This document shows, piece after piece, positions 43,262-51,632 of a DNA stretch of 64,000 nucleotides (the stretch's first letter is position 1; every line of letters starts with the position of its first letter). The stretch is from Roseovarius indicus (GTDB lineage Bacteria; Pseudomonadota; Alphaproteobacteria; Rhodobacterales; Rhodobacteraceae), in NCBI RefSeq assembly GCF_008728195.1, contig NZ_CP031599.1:62001-126000 (forward strand). The letters run 5' to 3'. The position numbers and the translations under genes are program-made. Under the pieces are notes generated by a model. That model had not been told where the DNA came from and ran no database searches. It worked only from the letters and a program-made list of their open reading frames with translations.

Positions 43262-43701
43262 ACAAACCCCTCCCTATCACGTTCGAGAACATCGAAGGTC
43301 TCGCCGCCGAGGCTTTTGCCGACGCCCGCGTCTCCGCGACTGCGCTGCGCGCAGATGTTATTCCCAATCTTGCGCCCCGAGACAGAACGGGGCCGGAGCG
43401 GCTCTTGAGAGCGATCGAAGGCCGCCGAGTTCTCGACGACGATACGCTCGTCGAACTCGACGTACTCATCGACAAGCTGTCCCGTCTGATCGCCGACGGA
43501 ACGACCGAAATCGGACGCGTTGACGACCATCCCTTCTGTTTCTCCGAAAATCCCTCGTGGACCGACACGCATCGATCGCGCGAGGCGGAAGACATGGCAC
43601 GCGCCCTAACCGTGCTGCTTGTTTTCCAGACGTCCCTTCAAGCTGTGCATGACCTGATGCGCGCACAACGGGAACTGGAGAAGATGCGCCAACGCATCTA
43701 A
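43258..43701 (+). CDS. Hypothetical protein, translationally coupled to the PemK-like gene
   Basis: The 147-residue protein (MNKPLPITFENIEGLAAEAF) starts inside the preceding stop codon (ATGA). It is acidic and helical. Its C-terminal half, DGTTEIGRVDDHPFCFSENP onward, reappears as the fragment at 32796-33026. The ATGA overlap suggests the two proteins are made in fixed ratio and may interact, as in toxin-antitoxin pairs. No family is recognised. Confidence 0.65.
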   Translation: MNKPLPITFENIEGLAAEAFADARVSATALRADVIPNLAPRDRTGPERLLRAIEGRRVLDDDTLVELDVLIDKLSRLIADGTTEIGRVDDHPFCFSENPSWTDTHRSREAEDMARALTVLLVFQTSLQAVHDLMRAQRELEKMRQRI

Positions 43702-43713
43702 CCTTTCATTTGA

Positions 43714-43790
43714 TCGGGCATTTGCCCGAGAAGGCGGGCGCGCCTTCACTACACCACTTCTGCTGCCACTTGGGAGAAGGCGCGCCCGCC
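43714..43790. terminator. Two hairpins between convergent genes, probable bidirectional terminator
   Basis: TCGGGC (43714) pairs with GCCCGA (43724-43729). Then GGCGGGCGCGCCTTC (43733-43747) pairs perfectly with GAAGGCGCGCCCGCC (43776-43790) over a 28-base loop. It lies 13 bases after the 43701 stop and before the leftward gene ending at 44027. There is no clear T-run, so termination is inferred from position. Confidence 0.5.
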
Positions 43791-44026
43791 GAATTCAAGC
43801 TGACAAACCGGTGTCGGTGACACTTCACATCTGAAACTCCAAACCAGCCGAACTCGCGGTTGCGCAGGTGTTTTGGCCACGTTTATGGCAAGCGCGGATC
43901 AGGCGAGGGACCTTGGTCGCCGGTTTCAGGGTGCCGCGCCTTTCATTGCGTTCCGCTGTGAACTGCCGCCTGTAGTGGCGGGTCTGGAGTGAAGTTCGGG
44001 GATTGCGGAGAAAGCGCGCCGCGGTG

Positions 44027-44509
44027 TTATGAAACGCCCGCCATCTTGCGCGCGTCGACCTCGATCTTGACGCGCTCATGCGCCGAGATGTCCGAGGTCA
44101 TGTCCTTCGCCTTGAAATTCGCGCGCAGCTTCTTCGCTGCATAGAGTTCCGCCGCCAGCGTTTGTCTGGCCGTCAGGGACACATCGCAGAGCCTGCGGTC
44201 GCCGGACCGGACGCGAGCTTCCGCCACATTCACCAGGAACCAATCACGCGCGCCACGCTCCAGGATCAACTCCGTGGATTTCGCTGAATAGCCATAAGAA
44301 CTGGCGGGGGGGCCAGCCGGGCGGCACAAGACGCGTGCGCCTTTCCATGCCGCTTTGGGAAGAATTCCCGTGAGTTTGGCCTCGGCGGCCGCGGCGTGGT
44401 CCTTGATCTTCTCGGGGTCGGTCACGGTAAATGACTTGGCCCGTTCGTTCACCTTGTCCAATGCGGCTTGAAGCTTGTCTTTGTTGGTATCAGTCAGTTT
44501 GATGCGCAT
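44027..44509 (-). CDS. Hypothetical protein, 160 residues
   Basis: The product starts MRIKLTDTNKDKLQAALDKV with AAGGA about 10 bases upstream. It is lysine/alanine-rich and mostly helical, with a central more polar segment (PPASSYGYSAKSTELILERG) and QTLAAELYAAKKLRANFKAK. I do not recognise the family; similar proteins seem plausible on alphaproteobacterial conjugative elements. No signal or membrane segment. Confidence 0.6.
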   Translation of the reverse strand: MRIKLTDTNKDKLQAALDKVNERAKSFTVTDPEKIKDHAAAAEAKLTGILPKAAWKGARVLCRPAGPPASSYGYSAKSTELILERGARDWFLVNVAEARVRSGDRRLCDVSLTARQTLAAELYAAKKLRANFKAKDMTSDISAHERVKIEVDARKMAGVS

Positions 44510-44771
44510 CCTTGCGATCCTTTGTATTTGGAGGTGGGGTAAGCCGCCATTTCAGCGGCTGACCACGAAATCGGTGCGCATTCGTTACGGCAGAAATGAA
44601 AACCGCAGAAATGTTCGTTTTGCAGTTCTGACGTTTTCCGTGTGGCGGTGCATAAGAGGAGGCGCCGGACGATCGTCAGGTGTCTCCATGTCTATGACAT
44701 ACCAAGAAAGTTGGATCGTGGAATCCATACGGCGTGGCTGAACGCGTCGCTCAACCAAACACTCGAAGTGA

Positions 44772-45068
44772 TTAGAAACCGGAGAACACCATATCGAGTG
44801 CACCTCGGATTTCGTAATCGGCAACAGAAAGATCGGCGACAGGCTCTCCCTTAAGCAGTATTGACGGGATCGCAGCCATCTCGGCCGTATGCAGAACGTA
44901 ATCCGACCCTTCGATCTTGAAGACCGGTTCAAGGCGCCTGATGGCTGTCGGACCAGAAGCCGCCGGCAAGAGCGGCGCCACCACGCGTGTTCCAGTGTCG
45001 ATCAAATCAGTCTGAAGATCGAGCACAAGCCTGTCGCCGGCCGTGCGAAAAACCTGGAATTGCGCCAT
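44772..45068 (-). CDS. ccdB: CcdB-family toxin (gyrase poison), locus 1
   Basis: CcdB proteins trap DNA gyrase. The 98-residue protein fits end to end: MAQFQVFRTAGDRLVLDLQT DL, then RVVAPLLPA, LHTAEMAAIPSILL and the C-terminal DMVFSGF that ends almost all CcdBs. Its ATG overlaps the antitoxin stop (TGATG). Confidence 0.93.
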   Translation of the reverse strand: MAQFQVFRTAGDRLVLDLQTDLIDTGTRVVAPLLPAASGPTAIRRLEPVFKIEGSDYVLHTAEMAAIPSILLKGEPVADLSVADYEIRGALDMVFSGF

Positions 45069-45313
45069 CAGCCCATTTTCAAGACCTGAAGGTCAGCCAA
45101 CTGTGTCCCATGCGCCTCTATCCATGCCCGGCGCTCTTCAATTGCATTTGCGTTCTCCTTGGCCCAGGCATTTGCTTTCGCTTTACGAACGGCTTCGGCA
45201 ACCGCAGCTTCACTGATAGCCGAAACATTAAGACCCAATTCCCGCGCGGCAGCGAGATTTGCCGCCGTCAGGGTGACGTTTGTGCGTTGTTTTTCAGAAG
45301 TGGGTTTCGGCAT
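45068..45313 (-). CDS. ccdA: CcdA-family antitoxin, locus 1
   Basis: The 81-residue protein starts at ATG 45313 with GGAGG eight bases upstream (MPKPTSEKQRTNVTLTAANL). The N-terminal ribbon-helix-helix is TNVTLTAANLAAARELGLNV. The C-terminal tail AWIEAHGTQLADLQVLKMG would bind CcdB. It overlaps ccdB by one base; the palindrome upstream is the likely operator. Confidence 0.92.
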   Translation of the reverse strand: MPKPTSEKQRTNVTLTAANLAAARELGLNVSAISEAAVAEAVRKAKANAWAKENANAIEERRAWIEAHGTQLADLQVLKMG

Positions 45314-45339
45314 AAAGGCCTCCATGTGCATATTAGAAA

Positions 45340-45358
45340 TACACACTTCAAGTGTGTA
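45340..45358. promoter_or_regulatory. Perfect palindrome, candidate CcdAB operator
   Basis: TACACACTTcAAGTGTGTA is a perfect 9-bp inverted repeat around one base, 26 bases upstream of the ccdA ATG. CcdA ribbon-helix-helix repressors bind such palindromes with CcdB as co-repressor. Confidence 0.7.
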
Positions 45359-45599
45359 ACGCAATAGATGCCCCATGATCCACGACCAAGTGAGACGAGC
45401 GGCAGCAAGCTGTAGGTCGCGGGATTCAGCGACAAGTCCGTGAACGGATACCTCGGAGAAAGAGGAATTCGCTCATGCTGCAACCGGGCACTTGTGCCTG
45501 AAGAACCGACCGACGGGAGCTCGAACACGCCACTCCGCTTGCGCATTCTCGGGAAAAACCAAGCTGTATCTTATTCGCGAGAGGCAAATCTTGCCATGA

Positions 45600-46022
45600 T
45601 TGATTGTTTTCAAGCCGCGCATGAGAGAGGTCGTAGAAACATTTCTGGAGCCTGACTTCGTCCGTTCTGCGCCAGATGGCGCTCGTGCGAAATGCCCGGC
45701 GTGCGGCGAAAGCTTTGTCAAGACACGCCGAAACAAGCTGTATTGCAGCCGTGCCTGTGCAAAAGCTCGCGCGGCACGCATGGTGCTGGAAAACAGGGAC
45801 GAGGATCTCATCGAGCGACGTCGTCGACGTAAGGCTGACGGAAACGCGCGCCTGATCGAGCGGCTCGATCAATTGTCGGTGGAGTATGTCCAGCTGGTGT
45901 CAATCGGCCGAAACCGCGATCATACTCAGCGCTTTCTGGAGTATGTCCTGGTTTCAGCGCGAGAGTGTGGCCCCCTGCGCCAGCCTCTGTCGGTAAATGT
46001 TGACAGGTTTCTCGTCGGCTAA
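45600..46022 (+). CDS. Small zinc-finger-like protein
   Basis: The 140-residue protein contains a clear four-cysteine zinc-binding motif, CPACGESFVKTRRNKLYCSR AC, with CxxC and Cx3C pairs about 17 residues apart, as in zinc-finger domains that recognise nucleic acid. A basic helical region follows (ERRRRRKADGNARLIERLDQ). The start could be ATG 45600 or 45621 (MREVVETFLE); neither has a convincing ribosome site. It is convergent with ccdB locus 2, overlapping it by four bases. Function unknown. Confidence 0.6.
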   Translation: MIVFKPRMREVVETFLEPDFVRSAPDGARAKCPACGESFVKTRRNKLYCSRACAKARAARMVLENRDEDLIERRRRRKADGNARLIERLDQLSVEYVQLVSIGRNRDHTQRFLEYVLVSARECGPLRQPLSVNVDRFLVG

Positions 46023-46318
46023 AAACCAGAAACCAATAGATCAATGGCAGCGACTATCTCGTCGCGCCAGGCCGATGCATCACCGATAACAGAACCGATT
46101 TGTGCGCCCGGAATAGCAACCAACTGCGACATGATTATGATGTGCGGGACGCCGTCCAAGTGAATGGGAATATGAAGTTTTGGAATCAGTGCTCCCCATT
46201 CGGAGCGAAGGAGGACAGGCGCACAAAGAATATAGGGTGTCTCAATGCCGAGATCTTTCTGAACCCGGCACACAATTTCGTTGCCATCGCGCATGCGATG
46301 GATGTTTCCTTGCATCAT
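46019..46318 (-). CDS. ccdB: CcdB-family toxin, locus 2
   Basis: The 99-residue protein (MMQGNIHRMRDGNEIVCRVQ KDL) follows the CcdB pattern: PYILCAPVLL, MSQLVAIPGAQIGSVIGD and the terminal DLLVSGF. It is distant from locus 1. It lies 11 bases after its antitoxin gene on the minus strand. Confidence 0.85.
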   Translation of the reverse strand: MMQGNIHRMRDGNEIVCRVQKDLGIETPYILCAPVLLRSEWGALIPKLHIPIHLDGVPHIIIMSQLVAIPGAQIGSVIGDASAWRDEIVAAIDLLVSGF

Positions 46319-46329
46319 ATCTTTCTTGC

Positions 46330-46575
46330 TTAAACCTGTCTGAACCGAGCGAGACTGGGTCCGTTCTGCTCAAGATGGCAGCTTTCATCGGCGATGCCTT
46401 CTTTAGCAGACGCGATCCAGGCGGCTCGCTCGCGCTCAGCCCTGGACCTTGCGATGCCAGCGTCGATCCAGTCCCGAACAACCTCAGCAATAGAATTGCC
46501 TGTGGCTTTCGCCTCCAATTCGAGGGCCGCCTTGCGATCCTTACCAATGTCACGAATATTCAGTGGTGAAGGCAT
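46330..46575 (-). CDS. ccdA: CcdA/ribbon-helix-helix-type antitoxin, locus 2
   Basis: The 81-residue protein starts at ATG 46575 with GAGG upstream (MPSPLNIRDIGKDRKAALEL). The N-terminal half looks like a ribbon-helix-helix (KDRKAALELEAKATGNSIAE). The C-terminal tail ends SLARFRQV. Its place before ccdB supports the antitoxin role; it is not closely similar to the locus 1 antitoxin. Confidence 0.78.
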   Translation of the reverse strand: MPSPLNIRDIGKDRKAALELEAKATGNSIAEVVRDWIDAGIARSRAERERAAWIASAKEGIADESCHLEQNGPSLARFRQV

Positions 46576-46600
46576 GATAACCTCGCTTTCATGCGGATTA

Positions 46601-46620
46601 ATGTGCAAGTTGATACACAT
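46601..46620. promoter_or_regulatory. Imperfect palindrome, candidate operator of ccdAB locus 2
   Basis: ATGTGcaaGttgataCACAT has 5-bp complementary outer arms and a CAA-G-TTG core, 26 bases upstream of the antitoxin ATG. The distance matches that of the locus 1 palindrome. Confidence 0.45.
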
Positions 46621-46660
46621 AGAGCAATACAACATACAGCACAAGGGCCGTTGCTAATGA

Positions 46661-46690
46661 AAACCTCTCGAAGACATCTTCGAGAGGTTT
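46661..46690. terminator. 13-bp perfect hairpin with tetraloop, terminator-like on the minus strand
   Basis: AAACCTCTCGAAG (46661-46673) and CTTCGAGAGGTTT (46678-46690) pair perfectly around ACAT. On the minus strand the stem is followed by TTTTC, so leftward transcripts could terminate just before the ccdAB promoter. The rest of 46691-46921 has no gene; a GC-rich leader hairpin (CCACCC ... GGGTGG) lies at about 46857-46894 before the 46922 gene. Confidence 0.5.
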
Positions 46691-46921
46691 GCCTGCACTC
46701 TAGCGTCGGAAGAAGTGGGGGCAATCAGATCAACCATCTGATTCTAAAGGCCTATTCATTCCTCCCCATCATGTAATGCATTTTGACCAGTGCGCGGCAC
46801 CGCCGTGCTGAATCTGATAGTTACGCTTTGGCGATCGACCCCGGGTGTGGCCTGTGCCACCCAGGGTTCGCCGCTGCGCATGCCTGTGGGTGGAACGCCC
46901 CAACCCCCACAGGAGAACTTC

Positions 46922-47563
46922 ATGACTCTTTCCTTATCCGCCTCATGTAATCTGCAAACGAAATGGCTTCACACGGCGCGCCGTGTTGCCAGCACCCGGC
47001 GCAGCTATACTTCTTCTCGAGGCAAGACACTCCACTGCCGTATGCCGCCCTGCCAGAACAACCTGGACCGCCATCACTTGACCCCGGGCGACATCGTCTC
47101 GTTCCGCTTCCCGTATCTCGACGAGCCGGAAGAGGGTGTGTCTGATCCTCTTCCGAACGCGCGGCCCTGTCTCGTCGCCGAAGTCGACCCGGAGACGGAG
47201 AGCGCGCTGATCGTCTACGGAACATCGCGCGGGACGCGCGCCAACACGGGCTATGAAATACGGGTCAATCATGATCTTGACGTGTGCGGCTTGAGCCGCC
47301 CCACGCGGTTCGTGTGCTCGCGGCGTGTGAGAGTTTCGCTGTGCGACCGGCGTTTCGAACTGTGTGCGCCCGGAACGCCGGTCAGGGGACATCTGCCGGA
47401 GCTTTTGAGTGCACGGCTGACGCGTTTGCGGAATTTGATTTCCGGCAAATACGACGGGGATGAAGAACTGCGCCATGTGCATGAATGGATCGGAGCCAAT
47501 GGCGTCGAGGATCGGCAAATCGTAGCCACGATCATGCGTGGGAGGTCTCGAATCGCATCCTGA
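46922..47563 (+). CDS. PemK/MazF-like fold protein (putative), second copy
   Basis: The ATG at 46922 has AGGAG eight bases upstream and gives 213 residues. The first about 45 residues look non-conserved. The recognisable part begins LTPGDIVSFRFPYLDEPEEG and continues NARPCLVAEVDPETESALIV, RVNHDLDVCGLSRPTRFVCS and RVRVSLCDRRFELC. This follows the PemK-like barrel and parallels the 42689 protein. A helical tail follows. Toxin activity is not established, and no antitoxin-like gene is adjacent. Confidence 0.55.
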   Translation: MTLSLSASCNLQTKWLHTARRVASTRRSYTSSRGKTLHCRMPPCQNNLDRHHLTPGDIVSFRFPYLDEPEEGVSDPLPNARPCLVAEVDPETESALIVYGTSRGTRANTGYEIRVNHDLDVCGLSRPTRFVCSRRVRVSLCDRRFELCAPGTPVRGHLPELLSARLTRLRNLISGKYDGDEELRHVHEWIGANGVEDRQIVATIMRGRSRIAS

Positions 47564-48177
47564 TCCCTGCAATTAAGGCGAGCGCCCCGGAGATCAGACG
47601 GGTCTTCGGGGTTTTCGCGAAGCGACAAGTCCCTGGCTTTCAGCGAACCCGAGATCGAAGGGATGCGCCGATGGCCACGGACAGACTACCATCCCGTGTC
47701 GCTTGCAGTGGCCGGGAACAGTTTTTAGCACGTCCCTCTCCTCCCGGAACATACTATCCCTTTTTTCTTAAATCCGTGGGTTTCGCGTTCGAGATTAGAC
47801 TGGACGGCTGGTTTCTCAGGGTCGCGCCGGTCTTTCTGAACGCAGTGGCTCCAGGCCGAGAAGCCGGCCCCAAAATCTGTTGTCGCGTGCCTGAGTAGCA
47901 AGCTGTTTGCGAACGTTAAGCGTCTGGCTTCGGAGCGAAATTCTTCACCGAGTAGGGAGGCCAACAGGGTTTTCAATCGCGACACGATACAAAGTCAAGG
48001 GAGCGGCAGTCTCCCACGACAGATCCAAAGTGGTTCGTGGCCCTCACATGAATGCCTCAAACGTGGATCGCTCTTCTGATGGGAAAAAACTGCTCAGGAA
48101 TTGAAAAAAATCTGATCAATCGTTTCCGTGATCATCGAGCAATTCCGAACTCTTGGATATCAACACAGGAGAACTCG
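47564..48177. other. Gene-free stretch
   Basis: About 610 bases with no credible frame on either strand. A palindrome-like TTTTTTCTTAAA segment at 47760 is unremarkable. The last 20 bases hold AGGAG for the next gene. Confidence 0.4.
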
Positions 48178-48603
48178 ATGAAACTTAAGAAAACCACTCA
48201 TCATTCCGACCCCAAAGACCAAGGCGATCCGATCTGGTTCGTAAACGAAGGCCGGTTTCTGAGGTCGACCAATTACTGGAACTCTTCCTTTGCAAGAAGC
48301 GGCATGTGCTACCTGAGCGGCAGCCGCGGTCATTGGCGACTTCTCGTCCCAAGCGGCGCGGAAGAGGTTCTTAAAGAGTTTCGGGCCGTGAAACGGGCGA
48401 CGATCGAACCGTCGATCATCGCCACAGGGCATTTCGATATTGTCGCCCAGGATGGCACGCGCCGCCCTTTCTGCGTCTCCATCAATAAGCAAATGATCGA
48501 TCGTCGGATTGCACGGAAACACTGTCGGCTTTTGGTATATTCGGAACGCGGCCTCGTCACGAACCTGCCCGTCCAGGTCTTTCCCTCATTCCCGGCATCG
48601 TGA
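48178..48603 (+). CDS. Hypothetical protein, 141 residues
   Basis: The product starts MKLKKTTHHSDPKDQGDPIW at ATG 48178 with AGGAG upstream. It looks like a mixed alpha/beta cytoplasmic protein (GHWRLLVPSGAEEVLKEFRA, RRPFCVSINKQMIDRRIARK). No family is recognised, and there is no signal or membrane segment. It stands alone on its strand. Confidence 0.6.
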   Translation: MKLKKTTHHSDPKDQGDPIWFVNEGRFLRSTNYWNSSFARSGMCYLSGSRGHWRLLVPSGAEEVLKEFRAVKRATIEPSIIATGHFDIVAQDGTRRPFCVSINKQMIDRRIARKHCRLLVYSERGLVTNLPVQVFPSFPAS

Positions 48604-49208
48604 CCCCGGGAATGCCCGGATCATTTGTGTAAAAAGGGCGAAACCGCACCTTGGTTTCGTCTGACATCAGCCACCATAGGGGCGGGGCCGCCGATGGGGG
48701 CCCTGCTACCGCTATGTCTCATTGGACTTGCACGAGTCTGGAATACAAGCCTTACCCACGGCGCCCGTTGGGCCTCCGCCCCCGTCCAGAATCTCCGAAG
48801 GGTCAAATCTGACTGATTTCCATTATCAAACGTTTCAAGAGCCCGCACTCCACGGTTGAACAAGATTTCGACGGAACCTTGGCCCGAAGCAGGGCATTGC
48901 GTCGTAACGCTGGATGGCGGACCATCTCGCATCGCGTACCCTGGCGGCAGGCAGCAGTAACATGGGCTGTCTGGTAGCTCTGGTCAGGGCAAACTGCGGG
49001 CGGCTCGTCATTCGAACGACTTGAGTTCATTCGGATTGGACCCATGAAGAACTTCTGCGGATTCTGCCAGTAGTAGCGCGCCGCTCGATATGGGCGAAAC
49101 GGGAAGCACCCGCAATCCAGCCGCCTTTTTTGCGGGAGGTGTTTTGCGCGTGCAATTTGAAACCTCCCTGGCCGGGACCTTTCTCCACGAAAAGACGTGG
49201 AGAAGCCA
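48604..49208. other. Gene-free stretch before the excisionase-like gene
   Basis: About 600 bases with no convincing frame. The segment just before 49209 carries GGAG for the next gene. Confidence 0.4.
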
Positions 49209-49592
49209 ATGTGCTGTTCGAAAAACTCAGGATGTGACGACCTTCGGCTGCTCAGCCGCAAGCAGCTGATCCGGCGATGGCAATGCGGAAGTGATGCGTT
49301 GTTCTGGCGCGCGGAGCGCGATGGCCTGCTGTTGCCACATCGCGACGGGCGTCGGACGGGCTATGCGGAAGGCGACGTGTTCGCGTTCGAAGGCGGGCGG
49401 CCGCCGAAGGGCCTTCTCGAGGCGTATCGTGCGGATCTCATGACACCGGACGACGTCGCGGCGCGCTGTCCGCTGACACGGGGCACGATCCTCGATCGTG
49501 CCCGGAAGGGTGTGTTGCCGGCCCGCCGGATCGGCACGGCCTGGCGATTTGTTCCCGCGGAAGTTGCCCGTTGGCTCAAGACTTGGCCGTGA
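49209..49592 (+). CDS. Excisionase-like helix-turn-helix protein
   Basis: The 127-residue protein starts at ATG 49209 (a GTG at 49197 is also in frame). It contains two DNA-binding-like segments: residues about 12-40 (LRLLSRKQLIRRWQCGSDAL, a degenerate winged helix) and residues about 78-125 (LMTPDDVAARCPLTRGTILD, then GVLPARRIGTAWRFVPAEVA), the HTH_17/excisionase pattern. It precedes the hairpin arrays and two tyrosine recombinases, so a role as directionality factor or regulator fits. That role is inference. Confidence 0.7.
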   Translation: MCCSKNSGCDDLRLLSRKQLIRRWQCGSDALFWRAERDGLLLPHRDGRRTGYAEGDVFAFEGGRPPKGLLEAYRADLMTPDDVAARCPLTRGTILDRARKGVLPARRIGTAWRFVPAEVARWLKTWP

Positions 49593-49681
49593 CTCCCGAG
49601 GACAAAAAAGTAACAATAATAATCAGCAGCTTATCGCGCCTTCTGCGATTTCGGCTTCCGTGTCATCGCGGCTGACCCCCT

Positions 49682-50110
49682 ATCATCAATGTCTGCAGCA
49701 GCGGAGTGACTCGCCAAGGGAAGGCCCGCCGAACCGGCTGTCCAGGCAGGGGGCGCATGACTGGGCCCTTCAGATTTTCCGCCGAACAGGCGGCTTAGAA
49801 AATCGTGGTGGCAAACCGCGGTGACCTTCGAACAACAAGTGTGGCCAGCGGAATGGGGCTCCAGAGCCCTCGCGCCATGAAACATTCGCCGCCGAACAGG
49901 CGGCTTAGCAATCGAATCCGGTCGCGAGACCTTGGTGCCTGACCCGATATTCGGGCTCCCAACGGGCAGGGGCTTCCAGGCCTCAATGCCTCAATCTTTC
50001 TCCGCCGAACAGGCGGCGCCTGATCCTGTCTGCCCTGGTCGAAAGACCCGGTGGCTTTGCGCCGGGATCTCGGAGCGCCCCGCAGGTTTCCTTCCTGCGG
50101 GTCGTTTTTC
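49682..50110 (+). ncRNA. Array 1: three repeated CCGCC-GAACA-GGCGG hairpin modules closed by a terminator
   Basis: A conserved leader (GACCCCCTATCATCA at 49676-49690) is followed by hairpins CCGCCGAACAGGCGG at 49780, 49890 and 50003 (spacings 110 and 113), the first two followed by CTTAG. The last lies 77 bases before an intrinsic terminator at 50080-50110. Between modules are further stems, such as GGGCTC/GAGCCC (49857-49870) and GGTC/GACC (50038-50049). There is no open reading frame on the plus strand. I read this as one structured transcript of about 430 bases. I cannot assign it to a known RNA family. Confidence 0.6.
50080..50110 (+). terminator. Intrinsic terminator of array 1
   Basis: CCCGCAGG (50080-50087) pairs with CCTGCGGG (50095-50102) over TTTCCTT and is followed by TCGTTTTT. 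A textbook Rho-independent terminator for plus-strand transcripts. Confidence 0.85.
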
Positions 50111-50334
50111 GGCGCCCAGGGCCCACAGGCATCGAACGCTCTAGCGATACCGAATACCCGGCGCGTTGGGGCGTGCCCGACCGACGCCAGGCCCCCACCC
50201 TTTGGCGGGACTATTGCCGGATTGCGCATGTCTTGGCTGCAATCGTCAGCGCCATGTTTGCCGCGTTTCTTCCGTTCATTCTCCGGACCTATTTCCCGGG
50301 TTCCAGATTCAATTCGCAACAAGAGGACCAGGAA

Positions 50335-51354
50335 ATGCTGAAACAATCCAACATAAACAGACAATCCGCGCCGACCCTGATCACGACAAACGCCCTGCAT
50401 GTCGGGGCGACATACCGCGTCGCGGCCGACAGGCTCAACGCCGAGGGCTATTTGCCTGACGACGATTTCCGTCTTGCGCGCGATGTGCAGGACGATGGTC
50501 AGCGCCTGCCTGATATCACGCCTGACTATCTTCGCGATTGCCATGCCCGCGTTACAAGCTTTCGGGACGACCTCTCGCGTCCCGGCGATCCCGAGGCGCA
50601 AGCCCTCACATCGTTGCTTGCTGTCCACGGCAAGCTCGTACATGCAGCCAGCCATGGCCCGCGCGATCAATTCGAAAGACTGGGCGGTCTTGCGACAATT
50701 GAGGAAGAAATGGCCCTCTCGTTCAAAAAGACTGGGAGAGCCGATGACGCCGCGCAGGCGCTGATACGCTACGCCGCGAAGTCTTGCGACAAGGCTATCC
50801 TGACACGTCTGCACGAGTATTTCGACGGGCTCGCCGGGCCTGTCGCCGCGACGTCTGGTCAGTCATTCAGCCGGGTTGTCCGCGATCTTTGGCGTAACGG
50901 GAAGATCGAGAGTGATGACTCTCGGCGCAAGCTCAATCCAACTTTTTTTAAAACATGTCCGCTCTTTGCAGTACCCTCGGGGCAATTCCTGAAGGAGACC
51001 TCGGCATGCATTCGGGATATCATGCCCGAGGTGGACGGCGCACGGGACCACCCGCTTTGGGGGCGGACCGCCATCGAGAATGATATCGCGGAGTTCCAGG
51101 CCGCGGCCAGGCAGATACGGAATGCCAGTTCTCCTAGCCAGTCAGCCCGGATGAAAGCGTATGCCGGGATCATGGGCTCCGTCGCATCCATGACCGAGCG
51201 GGCCGGGCTGAACCTGGCGCAGTCGTACCCGACGTCGGAGAAGGTGATGGCGCTGTTTTCGCTCTGTGACAGCGCGGCCGGCCGCAGCCACATCTATCAG
51301 AGGCGTGCGCGTCAACATCAACCGCCATCGACATCTTGCACGGCACGCCACTAA
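50335..51354 (+). CDS. Hypothetical protein encoded between the two hairpin arrays
   Basis: The 339-residue protein starts at ATG 50335 (MLKQSNINRQSAPTLITTNA) with GAGGA eight bases upstream; an open extension upstream lacks a ribosome site. It is predominantly helical and cytoplasmic (DFRLARDVQDDGQRLPDITP, LLAVHGKLVHAASHGPRDQF, LFAVPSGQFLKETSACIRDI). I recognise no family, catalytic motif or membrane segment. Its position between two copies of the same RNA-like array is its main clue. Confidence 0.65.
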   Translation: MLKQSNINRQSAPTLITTNALHVGATYRVAADRLNAEGYLPDDDFRLARDVQDDGQRLPDITPDYLRDCHARVTSFRDDLSRPGDPEAQALTSLLAVHGKLVHAASHGPRDQFERLGGLATIEEEMALSFKKTGRADDAAQALIRYAAKSCDKAILTRLHEYFDGLAGPVAATSGQSFSRVVRDLWRNGKIESDDSRRKLNPTFFKTCPLFAVPSGQFLKETSACIRDIMPEVDGARDHPLWGRTAIENDIAEFQAAARQIRNASSPSQSARMKAYAGIMGSVASMTERAGLNLAQSYPTSEKVMALFSLCDSAAGRSHIYQRRARQHQPPSTSCTARH

Positions 51355-51632
51355 CTCTCGTGGGCTTCATGCAGAGGGATGAAATAACCTCTGCTTTGAG
51401 CTTGCCGGGCCCGCGGACCCGCATCGCCTTGAATCGATGACGCGGAACGAAAGCGCGGAGCGGCGCCGGCCGGCGGGTCGGCGCGGCTTGCCGGTGCGTT
51501 TCCTGAAAATTACGCGATGGCCCGAACCCTGGTCTCGAGGGCAGCAGAAATCGCAAAAAAAGAAACACCAAAAATCAGGGGCTTGCAATGTTTTCCGGGT
51601 TTTTGTCTTCCGAGTCCGTGCCGTCGACCCCC

